A DNA stretch of 64,000 nt from an uncultured Tateyamaria sp. (GCF_947503045.1 NZ_CANNCF010000005.1:111085-175084), one strand, 5' to 3'. Positions 46,016 through 55,300 are shown, numbered from the stretch's first letter. Made by a program: numbers and translations. Notes: generated by a model not told the origin, from the letters alone.

Positions 46016-46765
46016 TCAGGCCGAGGGCTGCATTTGCGCGTCGGCGCTGTCCCCGGCGTTGATCCACAATTGGTCAATCGCGTCCAGATGATCTGTCGAA
46101 TAATTCGGCGCCGCATCCCAATACCGACCGGATTCGACGAAATAGCCAAGGCTGTCCTCATAGCTTTGCGCGCGGTTGAAGGCGGTGGGATTGGCGCGGA
46201 TGCGGGGCATGTCGATCTGACCGAGGTCCTCAAGCGCCATCGGGGGAAAGACCAGCCGGCTTTCTCCGCCGGGTGCGCGCACGCAGGCGCACCCTTGTTG
46301 CGAAGCGTGCAGCATCAGGCGGGCGGATTTGGCTTCGAGGTTGCGCAGGGTGATGTCGTTGCGCAGCGGATCAGCCGTACCCTTGCCGTAAAAATGCGGA
46401 TTGCCGGTGCCCGAATAGACCATGTCGCAGCCCACAAAGACCATGGCCGACGGGCGCAACGCGGCCAGCACCCAGTAGCCCGCGGTGAAGGCCATCGTTG
46501 CCCCGGCATAGACGATGCCGCCATAGGCATTGTTTGCCGGCACATAGTCATTGGCCCCGATCAGGGACTGGCCCGCGCGCAGGCGGTCTGGCTTGCGGAT
46601 GTCGGGGAAATCGTCTGGCGAGATGTGATAATCCCAGTCCTCGCGCACGTTCCAGGCGTTGTTGATCGCCACGATCGAGGAAAACAGGGATTTGGGCAGG
46701 TCGCGGGCGGCAAGCACGTTGGGCGCGCTACCAAGGATCAGAACCGTTCTTGCCGTTTTTGTCAT
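46016..46765 (-). CDS. Putative DUF115/MptE-like or glycosyltransferase-like protein, unknown function
   Basis: 249 residues. The N terminus RTVLILGSAPNVLAARDLPK and IVAINNAWNVREDWDYHISPDDFPD resemble the Rossmann-like start of DUF115/MptE or sialyltransferase-like (GT29) domains, with later FVGCDMVYSGTGNPHFYGKG. These families handle sugar or pterin nucleotides, but the match is loose and no reaction can be given. Leftward, 186 nt upstream of merR, without close partners. Confidence 0.6.
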   Translation of the reverse strand: MTKTARTVLILGSAPNVLAARDLPKSLFSSIVAINNAWNVREDWDYHISPDDFPDIRKPDRLRAGQSLIGANDYVPANNAYGGIVYAGATMAFTAGYWVLAALRPSAMVFVGCDMVYSGTGNPHFYGKGTADPLRNDITLRNLEAKSARLMLHASQQGCACVRAPGGESRLVFPPMALEDLGQIDMPRIRANPTAFNRAQSYEDSLGYFVESGRYWDAAPNYSTDHLDAIDQLWINAGDSADAQMQPSA

Positions 46766-46876
46766 GACGTCTTTACCCTTACCCGTGCCCGATATGGTTT
46801 AGGACGTCGTTGGCACAGGTCAAATCGATGGGCGGATATGGCGCGTGTTCAGGTCACGCCCGGGGCCGCCTTTGCC

Positions 46877-47251
46877 CTATTTGGAGGCAAGTTCGTTGGC
46901 GACGCTGTCGCGCAGGTCCTTCAGCTCGGCCGTGGCGTTGGCCAGTTGCTTGCGCTGTTCCTCGAGTTCGGCCAGTTGCCCGTCGGCGAGGTCCACCCAT
47001 GCGCGCATTTGCGCCTCGTTGCCCTCGTTTTCATAGATCAGCAGCCATTGGCGGATGTCTTCAAGTTGAAAGCCGAACTTGCGCCCGCGCAGGATCAGCT
47101 TCATCCGCGCCCGTTCGCGCGGGCCATAGAAACGGGATCGACCCTCGCGGTCGGGCTTGAGCAGTTCGATATATTCGTAATAGCGCAACGTGCGCGGCGT
47201 CACTTCGAACTCGGCGCACATCTGCTTAAAGCTCAGGCGGTCGTCGGCCAT
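46877..47251 (-). CDS. Second MerR-family regulator
   Basis: 124 residues, paralogue of the regulator at 45413: LSFKQMCAEFEVTPRTLRYYEYIELL, RFYGPRERARMKLILRGRKFGFQLEDIRQWLLIYENEG and a C-terminal coiled coil (ADGQLAELEEQRKQLANATAEL). Start MADDRLSF. Divergent from the thioesterase/MATE operon, which it may regulate (context only). Confidence 0.85.
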   Translation of the reverse strand: MADDRLSFKQMCAEFEVTPRTLRYYEYIELLKPDREGRSRFYGPRERARMKLILRGRKFGFQLEDIRQWLLIYENEGNEAQMRAWVDLADGQLAELEEQRKQLANATAELKDLRDSVANELASK

Positions 47252-47370
47252 GCGTGTCTCACTCCTTGGGTTGAATCCTAAGGCGGGACCGGGCCGAGGG
47301 CAACAGCCGCCTTGCCCTGATCCGGACGCTTGCCCATAACGTGATGACAGTTCAGCAAGACGTGAGCCCA

Positions 47371-47793
47371 ATGTCCGACATTCTCAACGCCGCCCGCCAG
47401 TTTTTCGAGGCACTGCCCCATTCCCGCGATCTGGGGATGGAAATGGCGCAGATGGAGGATGGTGAGGCGGTGATGTCGATGCCCTATGATGAGCGCCTGA
47501 TCGGTGATCCCGAGACCGGGGTGATCAGTGGCGGGGCGGTGTCGGCGCTGATGGACACCTGTTGCGGGGCGGCGGTGATGTGCCATCCGGAGACAAAAGG
47601 TGGCACGGCAACGCTGGATTTGCGCATCGACTACATGCGCGCGGCCACGCCAGGGCAGGCCATCACGGCCCGCGCGGTGTGCTATCACGTCACCCGCTCG
47701 GTCGCGTTTGTGCGTGCCACGGCCACGGATGAGGATACGGAAAACCCGGTGGCCACCGCCACCGGCGCCTTTACCGTGGAGGGCACGCGATGA
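47371..47793 (+). CDS. PaaI-type hotdog-fold thioesterase
   Basis: 140 residues. The hotdog signature [41 protein letters not shown] and [10 protein letters not shown] fits PaaI/YdiI acyl-CoA thioesterases, which hydrolyse acyl- or aryl-CoA. Start ATG at 47371. Its stop overlaps the next thioesterase start (ATGA), suggesting that the two act together, possibly as a heteromer. Confidence 0.88.
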   Translation: MSDILNAARQFFEALPHSRDLGMEMAQMEDGEAVMSMPYDERLIGDPETGVISGGAVSALMDTCCGAAVMCHPETKGGTATLDLRIDYMRAATPGQAITARAVCYHVTRSVAFVRATATDEDTENPVATATGAFTVEGTR

Positions 47794-48290
47794 AACGTCC
47801 CGAGCCGGTTCAGGTGGTCAAACAACGTCGCGATGCAGCCTTACGTGCACTGGTCGAAGGGGTGCCCTACATCCAGTATCTCGGCGTGCGCATCGACCGG
47901 CGCGGCGACGAGCTGACGGCCGTTCTGCCCTTTGCCGACAAGTTGATCGGCAACCCGATGCTGCCCGCCCTGCATGGCGGTGTGACGGCCGCATTTCTCG
48001 AGGTTACGGCGGTGATCACGCTCAGTTGGTCCTACCTGTGGGAGGATATCGAAAGCGGTGCGCTGGATTTCGATTTGCCCGGCGGGCCGCCGCTGCCACG
48101 CCTGCCCAAGACGGTGGATTTTTCCATTGACTACCTGCGGTCCGGCCTGCCGCGTGATGCCTATGCGCGCGCGCGGATCAACCGGTCCGGGCGGCGCTAT
48201 GCGTCCGTTCATGTCGAGGGCTGGCAGGACAATCGTGACCGGCTGTTTGCCCAAGCCACCGGTCATTTCGTGATGCCGCAGCGCCGGTGA
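47790..48290 (+). CDS. Second PaaI-type hotdog-fold thioesterase
   Basis: 166 residues with the hotdog core [64 protein letters not shown] and [12 protein letters not shown] 25-residue insertion after TLSWSYLW ([17 protein letters not shown]) is unlike the upstream copy. Coupled by overlaps to both the preceding thioesterase and the MATE exporter. Confidence 0.85.
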   Translation: MKRPEPVQVVKQRRDAALRALVEGVPYIQYLGVRIDRRGDELTAVLPFADKLIGNPMLPALHGGVTAAFLEVTAVITLSWSYLWEDIESGALDFDLPGGPPLPRLPKTVDFSIDYLRSGLPRDAYARARINRSGRRYASVHVEGWQDNRDRLFAQATGHFVMPQRR

Positions 48291-49630
48291 GCACAGCCGT
48301 GTCCCCATCGGTGCCACCCGCACCGCTGACCCATCGCAGGGTGTTGAAGATCGCGCTGCCCATCGTGTTGTCCAATGCCACGGTGCCCATCCTCGGGGCC
48401 GTGGACGTGGGTGTCGTGGGTCAGATGGGCGAGGCCGCACCCATCGGGGCCGTGGCAATGGGCGCGATTATCCTCACAACGGTCTACTGGATTTTCGGCT
48501 TTTTGCGCATGGGCACGGTGGGGCTGGTCGGGCAGGCCGCCGGGGCTGGTGATGACGACGAAGTGTCGGCCTGGCTGACCCGCGCGCTGATGGTGGCGGC
48601 GATTGGGGGCCTGGGTCTGATCCTGTTACAGGTGCCGCTGTTCTGGGCGGCGTTCCAGCTCTCTCCCGCCAGTGCCGAGGTCGAAAGCCTTGCCCGCACT
48701 TACCTGCATATCCGCATCTGGACCGCGCCTGCGGCCATTGCGGTCTATGCGCTGACCGGCTGGCTGGTTGCGATGGAACGCACGGGTGCCGTGTTCTGGA
48801 TTCAGCTCGGCATGAACGGGGTCAATATCGCGCTCAGCTTTCTTTTTGTTCTCGGGTTTGGCTGGGGTGTAGCCGGGGTTGCGCTGTCTACGGTCATCGC
48901 GGAATTGCTGGGCGCGGGACTGGGGCTGTGGTTTTGCCGTGCGGCCTTTGTCCGTCCGGCCTGGCGCGACTGGAGTCGTGTGCTGGAGCGGGCCAAGTTG
49001 ATCCGCATGGCGCTGCTCAACACCGACATCCTGCTGCGCTCGGCCATGCTGATGATCATCTTTTCCAGCTTTGTCTTTATCGGCGCGCGGTTTGGCGATG
49101 TGACGCTGGCGGCCAATGAGGTGCTGATCCAGTTCATGTATATCACGGCTTACGCGATGGATGGCTTTGCCTTTGCCGCCGAGACGCTGATCGCGCGCGC
49201 CTATGGGCGGGGCGATCCGGGCCGCGTGCGCCGCTCGGCGCTGCTGACGAGCCTTTGGGGGCTGGTGGTTTGTGTGGTGACGGCGGCGGCGTTTTTGTTC
49301 GCCGGGCCGTGGTTGATCGATCTGATGGCCAAGGACGTGGATGTGCAGATCGAGGCACGTGCCTATCTGTGGTGGATGGTTGTGGCCCCGTTGCTGGGCT
49401 GTGCCGCCTGGATGCTGGATGGCATTTTCATCGGTGCCGCGCGTGGGCGGGATATGCGCAACATGATGGCGGTCTCGTTCGCCATCTATTGGATTGCGAT
49501 TCTGGTGATGCTGCCGGTGATGGGCAACCATGGGCTGTGGGCGGCGTTGCTGATTTCCTTTGTGGCGCGCGGATTGACTTTGGGCGCGCGCTACCCCGCG
49601 CTTGAACGTGGGGCGGGGCAGGAAAATTGA
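48287..49630 (+). CDS. MATE family efflux transporter (DinF-type)
   Basis: 447 residues, twelve hydrophobic helices in two bundles; ILGAVDVGVVGQMGEAAPIGAVAMGAI and FGFLRMGTVGLVGQAAGAGD are the DinF-type MATE opening. Exports organic cations or lipid-like compounds using Na+ or H+. Starts at GTG overlapping the thioesterase TGA (GTGA), so it is produced from the same operon. Cargo unknown; a CoA-free acid released by the thioesterases is a speculation. Confidence 0.92.
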   Translation: MSTAVSPSVPPAPLTHRRVLKIALPIVLSNATVPILGAVDVGVVGQMGEAAPIGAVAMGAIILTTVYWIFGFLRMGTVGLVGQAAGAGDDDEVSAWLTRALMVAAIGGLGLILLQVPLFWAAFQLSPASAEVESLARTYLHIRIWTAPAAIAVYALTGWLVAMERTGAVFWIQLGMNGVNIALSFLFVLGFGWGVAGVALSTVIAELLGAGLGLWFCRAAFVRPAWRDWSRVLERAKLIRMALLNTDILLRSAMLMIIFSSFVFIGARFGDVTLAANEVLIQFMYITAYAMDGFAFAAETLIARAYGRGDPGRVRRSALLTSLWGLVVCVVTAAAFLFAGPWLIDLMAKDVDVQIEARAYLWWMVVAPLLGCAAWMLDGIFIGAARGRDMRNMMAVSFAIYWIAILVMLPVMGNHGLWAALLISFVARGLTLGARYPALERGAGQEN

Positions 49631-49637
49631 AGGTATT

Positions 49638-49693
49638 TTCCTGACCGGGGGCCAGCCCCCAGACCCCCGGAGTTTATCTGGCCGAGTGAAGTT
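49638..49693 (+). repeat. GC-rich palindromic element R7 between MATE and pyrD
   Basis: Hairpin GGGGGC-CA-GCCCCC (49647-49660), AGACCCCCGG, then the tail AGTTTATCTGGCCGAGTGAAG-type at 49671. Sits between two convergent gene ends and may terminate both transcripts. Confidence 0.65.
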
Positions 49694-49696
49694 GGA

Positions 49697-50740
49697 TCAG
49701 AGCCAGTCTTTGGCTTTTGTGCCTGTGGCTGCCGCGATGGAGGCGTGGCCGTCGCGTTCCAGCAGAGTGTCGAGGTCGCGTGCGATCGTGGCTGCAAGGC
49801 TGAGCCCGCCATAGACCAGCCCGGTATAGAGTTGCACCGCCGAGGCCCCGGCGCAGATTTTGGCGTAGGCCTGTTCCGCTGAAGAGATACCGCCGACCCC
49901 GATCAGCGGGATGTTCGCAAGATTGTGCAGTTTGGCCAGAACGCGGGTGGATTTTTCAAACAAAGGTTGGCCGGACAGGCCGCCCTTTTCCTGTGCATGT
50001 GTGCTGTTGAGGCCCGCGCGATCCAGCGTGGTGTTGGTGGCGATGATCGCGGCGATGCGCGCGTCGGTCGCCACCTTGGCGATGTCGGCCAGATCCTGAT
50101 CGGTGAGGTCGGGCGCGATCTTGAGAAACACGGGCACTTTGCCGCGCACCTGCATCACGCCGTCCAGCAGGGCTGCCAGTGCCATCGGCCCCTGCAGGTC
50201 GCGCAGTTTCTCGGTATTGGGGCTGGAGACGTTGACGGTTGCAAAGTCGATATGGGGTGCGGCGTGGGCGAGCACGCGGGCGAAATCCTCGGCCCGGTTG
50301 GCGCTGTCCTTGTTGGCCCCGAGATTGAGGCCGACGGGCACGCCCCTGGGCCGTTTGGACAGGCGCCGGGTGATCGCCTCCATCCCGTCATTGTTAAAGC
50401 CGAAGCGGTTGATGGCGGCCTTGTCCTCGGACAGACGGAACAGGCGCGGGCGCGGGTTGCCGGGTTGGGGCAGGGGGGTGGCGGCGCCCACCTCGATCCA
50501 GCCAAAACCGGCGCGTGACAGGGGGGCAGTGGCCGTGGCGTTCTTGTCGAAGCCAGCGGCGAGGCCCACGGGGTTGGGCAGGCTCAGACCGGCGATCTGA
50601 CAACGTAAGCGCGCGCTTGTCACCGGACCCGGCAAGTGCGCCAGCGGAGTGTGCAAAGCCTTGAGCGCCAGCCCATGCGCGGTTTCGGGATCCAGACGGC
50701 GCAGGGCCGCGACGCCGAACTGCTCGATGGCGCGCTTCAT
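49697..50740 (-). CDS. pyrD: Dihydroorotate dehydrogenase (quinone)
   Basis: 347-residue class 2 enzyme of pyrimidine synthesis, membrane-associated, passing electrons from dihydroorotate to quinone. [71 protein letters not shown] and IATNTTLDR are conserved. Start overlaps the DUF1330 stop (ATGA). Confidence 0.96.
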   Translation of the reverse strand: MKRAIEQFGVAALRRLDPETAHGLALKALHTPLAHLPGPVTSARLRCQIAGLSLPNPVGLAAGFDKNATATAPLSRAGFGWIEVGAATPLPQPGNPRPRLFRLSEDKAAINRFGFNNDGMEAITRRLSKRPRGVPVGLNLGANKDSANRAEDFARVLAHAAPHIDFATVNVSSPNTEKLRDLQGPMALAALLDGVMQVRGKVPVFLKIAPDLTDQDLADIAKVATDARIAAIIATNTTLDRAGLNSTHAQEKGGLSGQPLFEKSTRVLAKLHNLANIPLIGVGGISSAEQAYAKICAGASAVQLYTGLVYGGLSLAATIARDLDTLLERDGHASIAAATGTKAKDWL

Positions 50741-51171
50741 CCGAAGCTGTCCCCGCCACCTGCGCCTTGGGTGCGGATCAGGCGAGACGTGGCAACGGCA
50801 GCCTGCCTGTGCACGACGGCGCGCTGATAGTCGGGGTCGGAGATCATCGCGAGAAAGGCGTGTGCGGTTGGATAGCGGGCGATGAACACCGCATCCCACG
50901 CCTCGCCCTCGGGGCCGATCAGGGTGGTCTCGAAACCACCGCGCCACAGGATGCTGCCGCCGACCTTTTTCAGGATGGCAGCGGTTTGCTTGCCATATAG
51001 CGCGTAGGCTTCGGCCCCGGTCAGCCCGTCGCGGGCCAGTTCGTGATCGCCGGGGTAGTTGGCCAGATCGCGGAATCGCACCAGATTGAGCATGTCGATA
51101 GGGTGATCCCGGTCGAGACCCTTGAAGGCCTGGAACTGCGCGCGGGTCGGATCGATATGGTGGTCGCTCAT
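50737..51171 (-). CDS. DUF1330 family protein
   Basis: 144 residues with the ferredoxin-like alpha/beta barrel of DUF1330 ([82 protein letters not shown]). Related to dimeric ABM-domain proteins; activity unknown. Translationally coupled to both DUF952 upstream and pyrD downstream. Confidence 0.85.
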   Translation of the reverse strand: MSDHHIDPTRAQFQAFKGLDRDHPIDMLNLVRFRDLANYPGDHELARDGLTGAEAYALYGKQTAAILKKVGGSILWRGGFETTLIGPEGEAWDAVFIARYPTAHAFLAMISDPDYQRAVVHRQAAVATSRLIRTQGAGGGDSFG

Positions 51172-51515
51172 GTGTCGAACCCGCCCCCGACGGGAAACTG
51201 GTGCACGCCGTCCACGATGGGCAAGGGTTGCGCCCAGTGGACATCGGCGATTGCCAATTCGCGGTAAAGGTGGGGGAAGAGGGCACCTCCACGCGAGGGT
51301 TCCCATTTCAGATCGTCGCCTAGGCTGTCCGTCTCGACCGCGATCAGGAACAGGTCATCCACATCGGCAAAATACTTTGCCGCTGTTTCGCCTGCCTGTT
51401 CTGCTGTGGAAAAGTGGACATAGCCGTCAGCCACGTCGATGGGCGCGCCCGTGGTGGTCCCGTCGCGGCGCAGTGTGGCCCATTCGGGGGCGCGGAAAAT
51501 CTTGTAAATCAGCAT
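51168..51515 (-). CDS. DUF952 family protein
   Basis: 115 residues: [66 protein letters not shown] and [13 protein letters not shown] match DUF952, a family with an ADP-ribosyltransferase-like fold of unknown function. First gene of the three-gene pyrD operon, divergent from the nucleotidase. Confidence 0.85.
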   Translation of the reverse strand: MLIYKIFRAPEWATLRRDGTTTGAPIDVADGYVHFSTAEQAGETAAKYFADVDDLFLIAVETDSLGDDLKWEPSRGGALFPHLYRELAIADVHWAQPLPIVDGVHQFPVGGGFDT

Positions 51516-51597
51516 GGGCACCTGATGCCTGTCGCCCAGCAAACGGTCAAGAGCGCGCTGTCACCTCTCCGTTGCGTCAGCGGATCATATCTGGCTT

Positions 51598-51622
51598 TGA
51601 CTCTCGGCGCGACTTGGAGTCA
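51598..51622. promoter_or_regulatory. Inverted repeat upstream of 5'-nucleotidase gene
   Basis: TGACTC and GAGTCA arms separated by 13 nt, 34 nt before the nucleotidase ATG. Could be an operator overlapping its promoter; no clear Pho box is seen. Confidence 0.3.
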
Positions 51623-51655
51623 CGATACCGTCATAACCAACCTGGGAGACTCCAA

Positions 51656-53209
51656 ATGACCCGATTTCTAATGGGCGCCGCCGCGCTGGCCCTCAGCGCA
51701 GGCACCGCGGCGGCGGATTACACGCTGACCATCCTGCACACCAATGACTTTCATGCGCGCTTTGAGCCCATCAACAAGTATGACAGCGGCTGCGGTGCGG
51801 AAGACAACGCCGAAGGCAAATGCTTTGGCGGCTCGGCCCGGCTGATCACGGCGATCAACGACGCCCGCGGGCGGTCGAATAATTCGATCCTTGTGGACGG
51901 TGGCGACCAGTTCCAGGGCACGCTGTTTTACACCTATTACAAGGGTGCTCTGGCGGCGGAAATGATGAACCAGATGGGCTATGACGCGATGACCGTGGGC
52001 AACCACGAGTTCGACGATGGCCCCGAAGTGTTGCGCGGCTTCATGGATGCGGTCGAATTCCCGATCCTGATGTCCAATGCGGATGTGACCCAAGAGCCGT
52101 TGCTTGCCGACAAGCTGCCAAAATCGGTGATCATCGAGCGCGGTGGCGAAAAGATCGGCCTGATTGGCCTGACCCCCGAAGACACGCATGAACTGGCAAG
52201 CCCGGGTCCAAACATCACCTTCTCTGATCCGGTTGCGGCAGTGCAGGGCGAGGTCGACAAGCTGACCGAGCAGGGTGTGAACAAGATCGTCGTGCTCAGC
52301 CACTCGGGCTATGGCGTCGATCAGAAGGTCGCCGCCGAAACAACGGGCGTCGACGTGATCGTGGGCGGCCACTCCAACACGTTGCTGGGTGATATGGAGC
52401 GCGCCGAGGGGCCTTATCCCACCATGGTTGGCAGCACGGCCATCGTGCAGGCCTATGCCTATGGCAAGTTCCTTGGCGAGTTGAATGTGACCTTCAACGA
52501 GGCGGGCGAAATCACCGAGGCTGCGGGCGCGCCGCTGATCATCGACGCGGCCGTCACCGAGGATGAGGGGGTCAAGGCCCGCATCGCCGAAGCCGCCGAG
52601 CCGCTGGACGAGATCCGCAACCGCGTGGTGGCCGAGGCTGCAGAGCCCATTGGCGGTGACCGCGAGGTTTGCCGCGCCAAGGAATGCTCGATGGGCTCGC
52701 TCATTGCCGATGCGATGCTGGACAGGGTCAAGGATCAGGGCATCGAGATCGCCATCCAGAACGGGGGCGGTATCCGCGCCTCGATCGATGCGGGCCCTGT
52801 CACCATGGGTGAGGTGCTGACCGTGCTGCCCTTCCAGAACACGCTATCCACCTTCCAGGTCAGTGGTGAAACCATTGTCGCCGCCCTCGAAAACGGCGTG
52901 AGCCAGATCGAAGATGGGGCCGGGCGTTTCCCGCAAGTGGCGGGGATGAGCTATGCCTTTGACGCGGCCCAGCCTGCGGGCAGCCGTGTGAGCGACGTGA
53001 TGGTTGGCGGTGCGCCAATCGACATGGCCAAGATGTACGGCGTTGTGTCCAACAACTATGTGCGCAATGGCGGCGACGGCTATGCGATGTTCAAGGACGC
53101 GGCCAATGCCTATGACTATGGCCCTGATCTGGCCGACGTCACGGCAGAATTTCTGGCCGCCAAGGGGCCGTTCACGCCCTACACGGATGGACGCATCACT
53201 GCGAAGTAA
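51656..53209 (+). CDS. Periplasmic 5'-nucleotidase / UshA-like metallophosphatase
   Basis: 517 residues with a signal peptide (MTRFLMGAAALALSAGTAAA). N-terminal calcineurin-like domain: LTILHTNDFHARFEP, ILVDGGDQFQGTLF, TVGNHEFDDGPE, VVLSHSGYG, VGGHSNTLL (metal ligands). C-terminal substrate domain: AIQNGGGIRASI, TVLPFQNTLSTFQVSG and NNYVRNGGDGYAMF. It releases phosphate and nucleosides from nucleotides in the periplasm, which would feed the salvage enzymes encoded at 21703-25365. Two hairpins follow the stop. Confidence 0.93.
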   Translation: MTRFLMGAAALALSAGTAAADYTLTILHTNDFHARFEPINKYDSGCGAEDNAEGKCFGGSARLITAINDARGRSNNSILVDGGDQFQGTLFYTYYKGALAAEMMNQMGYDAMTVGNHEFDDGPEVLRGFMDAVEFPILMSNADVTQEPLLADKLPKSVIIERGGEKIGLIGLTPEDTHELASPGPNITFSDPVAAVQGEVDKLTEQGVNKIVVLSHSGYGVDQKVAAETTGVDVIVGGHSNTLLGDMERAEGPYPTMVGSTAIVQAYAYGKFLGELNVTFNEAGEITEAAGAPLIIDAAVTEDEGVKARIAEAAEPLDEIRNRVVAEAAEPIGGDREVCRAKECSMGSLIADAMLDRVKDQGIEIAIQNGGGIRASIDAGPVTMGEVLTVLPFQNTLSTFQVSGETIVAALENGVSQIEDGAGRFPQVAGMSYAFDAAQPAGSRVSDVMVGGAPIDMAKMYGVVSNNYVRNGGDGYAMFKDAANAYDYGPDLADVTAEFLAAKGPFTPYTDGRITAK

Positions 53210-53218
53210 ATTGGCGGG

Positions 53219-53236
53219 CGCACCAATGGGTGCGCC
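53219..53236. repeat. Short palindrome after nucleotidase gene
   Basis: GCGCACC-AAT-GGGTGCGC within GGCGCACC...GGTGCGCC, followed by TTAC. Same style as palindromes at 17674, 20448 and 53318. Confidence 0.5.
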
Positions 53237-53255
53237 TTACGGCTTCTGACAACGG

Positions 53256-53286
53256 CCCCGTCTGCGCCAAGCAGGCGGGGTCTTTT
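53256..53286 (+). terminator. Intrinsic terminator downstream of nucleotidase gene
   Basis: CCCCGTCTGC-GCCAA-GCAGGCGGGG with one wobble pair, followed by TCTTTT. Rightward terminator. Confidence 0.75.
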
Positions 53287-53317
53287 CTTGGCCGGCCCGC
53301 ATTGGCTGAGCGCGTAA

Positions 53318-53336
53318 GGTGCAGGTGTCCTGCACC
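53318..53336. repeat. Short palindrome at the 3' end of the flavodoxin-like gene
   Basis: GGTGCAGG-TGT-CCTGCACC flanked by GTAA and CTA; it abuts the stop codon at 53337 exactly as the 17674 palindrome abuts the sco stop. Confidence 0.5.
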
Positions 53337-53903
53337 CTATGAGTTGAACCGGATCGTCATCTGCGCCACGCGCGCCCCAAACCGCTTTGCCGTTTCAAGA
53401 TCACCTGCGCGCACTGCGCCGCGCGGGGTGCGTGCGCTGCTGGCCATGAGGCCCAACCAACTGCCATCGGCATTCGCCCCTTCCCGCTCGGGATAGACGG
53501 GTGCGCCGATTTCGGCAGGGCCCAGCCAGATCATGCCCATTTGCGCGGCAAAGACCGAAAACCGCTGCAAAGTGGCCAGCTTGTCCCCGGACGGAAAGGT
53601 GGCGACGGTAAAGCCGCCTGCAATCTTGTCCTTCCAGCCCAGGTCCATCCAGCGCTCGCCCGCCTCTTCGAGGAAGGCACCGTAGCGGGCGGCGACCGAC
53701 CCCATATAGGTTGGTGCGCCAAACAGGATGGCGTGGGCCTGATCCAGTGTGGCCCAGTCGGCGGCGCAGATGGTTTCGACATCCAGCACATGGGCCACAA
53801 CACCGTCGCCCAAGGCACCTTCGGCGATGGCCTTCGCTATCTGGGCGGTGTGACCGGCGCCGGAATAATAAGGCAGGGCGATGTTCAGTGGAGTGCGTGT
53901 CAT
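53337..53903 (-). CDS. Flavodoxin-fold NAD(P)H-dependent oxidoreductase (WrbA-like)
   Basis: 188 residues. N-terminal FMN phosphate loop IALPYYSGAGHTAQIAKAI, then AHAILFGAPTYMGSVAARYGAFLEE and KIAGGFTVATFPSGDKLATLQRFSVFAAQMGMIWLG, the flavodoxin_2/WrbA-like pattern of quinone reductases. Cytoplasmic. Start MTRTPLNIALPYY. Divergent from the SRAP gene with 77 nt between. Confidence 0.85.
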   Translation of the reverse strand: MTRTPLNIALPYYSGAGHTAQIAKAIAEGALGDGVVAHVLDVETICAADWATLDQAHAILFGAPTYMGSVAARYGAFLEEAGERWMDLGWKDKIAGGFTVATFPSGDKLATLQRFSVFAAQMGMIWLGPAEIGAPVYPEREGANADGSWLGLMASSARTPRGAVRAGDLETAKRFGARVAQMTIRFNS

Positions 53904-53980
53904 CGCGCGACCATGCCGCCGGCTTGCCTGCGCTGCAAGCGGCTTGCCTGCGCCGCCGCGCCGTTCCATGCTCTGTCCCC

Positions 53981-54658
53981 ATGTGTGGCCGCTTTTCCAT
54001 CACCTTGCCGAGTGACGCCATGGCGCAGCTGTTTAATGCGGTGCCGGCCAATGACTTGCCTGATGTGCCGAACTACAACGTGTGCCCGACCAACGCGGTG
54101 CATGTGGTCAGCACACTGGACGGGCAGCGGCGGCTGACGGCGATGCGCTGGGGGTTTATCCCGCATTGGTACAAAAAGCCCAATGATGGCCCGCTGCTGA
54201 TCAATGCGCGCAGCGAAACCATCGCGGAAAAGCCCGCCTTTCGCGCCGCTTGCCGCGCGCGGCGGGCCGTGATCGTGGCATCAGGGTTTTATGAATGGAC
54301 GCGGGACGGGGATGCGCGCCTGCCTTGGTACATTCGTCGCAGCGATGGCGCGCCATTGGCCTTTGCGGCGATCTGGCAGGACTGGACGGTCAAGGGCGAA
54401 ACAGAAGGCATGCGCACGGCGGCCATCGTGACGACAGGTGCAAATGCGCCGATGTCAGCGATCCATCACCGCATGCCGGTGATACTGGAACCGGGTGATA
54501 TTCCGTTATGGCTGGGCGAACAGGGCAAAGGGGCCGCGACGCTGATGCGTGCGGCCACTGATGATACACTGTACTGGCACCGGGTCGACAAAAGCGTCAA
54601 TTCGAACAGGGCCAGCGGGCCTGATCTGATTGAACCGATTGACCCGTCCCTGACTTAG
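53981..54658 (+). CDS. SOS-response-associated peptidase (SRAP/HMCES/YedK)
   Basis: 225 residues. Cys2 in MCGRFS is the nucleophile that forms a thiazolidine DNA-protein crosslink with abasic sites in single-stranded DNA. INARSET, VASGFYEWTRDG (Glu) and AIHHRMPVIL (His) complete the active site. Shields abasic sites during replication. Its TAG overlaps the stop of the convergent cupredoxin-like gene. Confidence 0.95.
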   Translation: MCGRFSITLPSDAMAQLFNAVPANDLPDVPNYNVCPTNAVHVVSTLDGQRRLTAMRWGFIPHWYKKPNDGPLLINARSETIAEKPAFRAACRARRAVIVASGFYEWTRDGDARLPWYIRRSDGAPLAFAAIWQDWTVKGETEGMRTAAIVTTGANAPMSAIHHRMPVILEPGDIPLWLGEQGKGAATLMRAATDDTLYWHRVDKSVNSNRASGPDLIEPIDPSLT

Positions 54659-55002
54659 TTCAGGGGTGCGGTGTCAAAGCTGATGTCGCCTTGCACGATA
54701 TAGGTGCCGTCTTCGCCGGTGGCGTCCTTGTTGAAGAAGGACCGTTCGGTGACCGAATTGACTGACAGAACAGCTTCGCCCTGATCAGCAATGGGTCCGA
54801 TTTCCCAGCTGCTGTCCTGTGCGATGATGTTGTGCTCTGCACCCGACACGTTGACGAAGCGGACCGAGTCACCGTTGTCGACATAGGTGATCTGCGGGAA
54901 ATAGGCATCCGGCAGAATGAGAATAGTGTGTTCGGTTGCAGCCGCAGCGGATGCAACGGACAGGGCGGCAACCGTTGCCACTATGGAAAACGCGCGCTTC
55001 AT
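54655..55002 (-). CDS. Exported cupredoxin-like protein without cysteine
   Basis: 115 residues with a signal peptide (MKRAFSIVATVAALSVASAAAA). HTILILPDAYFPQITYVDNGDSVRFVNVSGAEHNIIAQDSSWEIG resembles the N-terminal half of plastocyanin-type domains, with a His where the first copper ligand would be. No Cys is present anywhere in the product, so a type 1 copper site cannot form; it may bind another ligand or be structural. Leftward, with 298 nt of upstream DNA. Confidence 0.75.
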   Translation of the reverse strand: MKRAFSIVATVAALSVASAAAATEHTILILPDAYFPQITYVDNGDSVRFVNVSGAEHNIIAQDSSWEIGPIADQGEAVLSVNSVTERSFFNKDATGEDGTYIVQGDISFDTAPLN

Positions 55003-55300
55003 GGCAGCACTCCTTGTTTATTTCGGCCCCACCCGAAAGTCAGAATCATATGTGTCAGTGTATGGGCGTATAATGGGGCGAAAATGGGGCGACAGGACGG
55101 CAGCGTCTGGGCACTTGTCTGAAATGCGGGCAGTGCGGCGAGGCGTCGTGTCGGTCTTGCGGGCGGGCAGACCGTGCAAAAAACACCCCGACATACGTTG
55201 CCTTTGCGCATCGGTTCGCGGCACAACGGGGCCAGGTTAGAATGTTGCACTGATCGCTGCCATACTGTGCTGCGCGCCAATTCCGCAAAGGAGAGTTCTG

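Noticed and set aside
51580..51655. Pho box ahead of the 5'-nucleotidase
   Set aside because: CCGTCATAACC has one half-like match but no second direct repeat at 11-nt spacing; phosphate control is plausible but not shown.
55003..55300. RNA gene in the 298-nt gap between the cupredoxin-like gene and gcdH
   Set aside because: No tRNA or known small RNA features; it contains GGGGCG-rich DNA and probably the two divergent promoters, nothing more that I can support.
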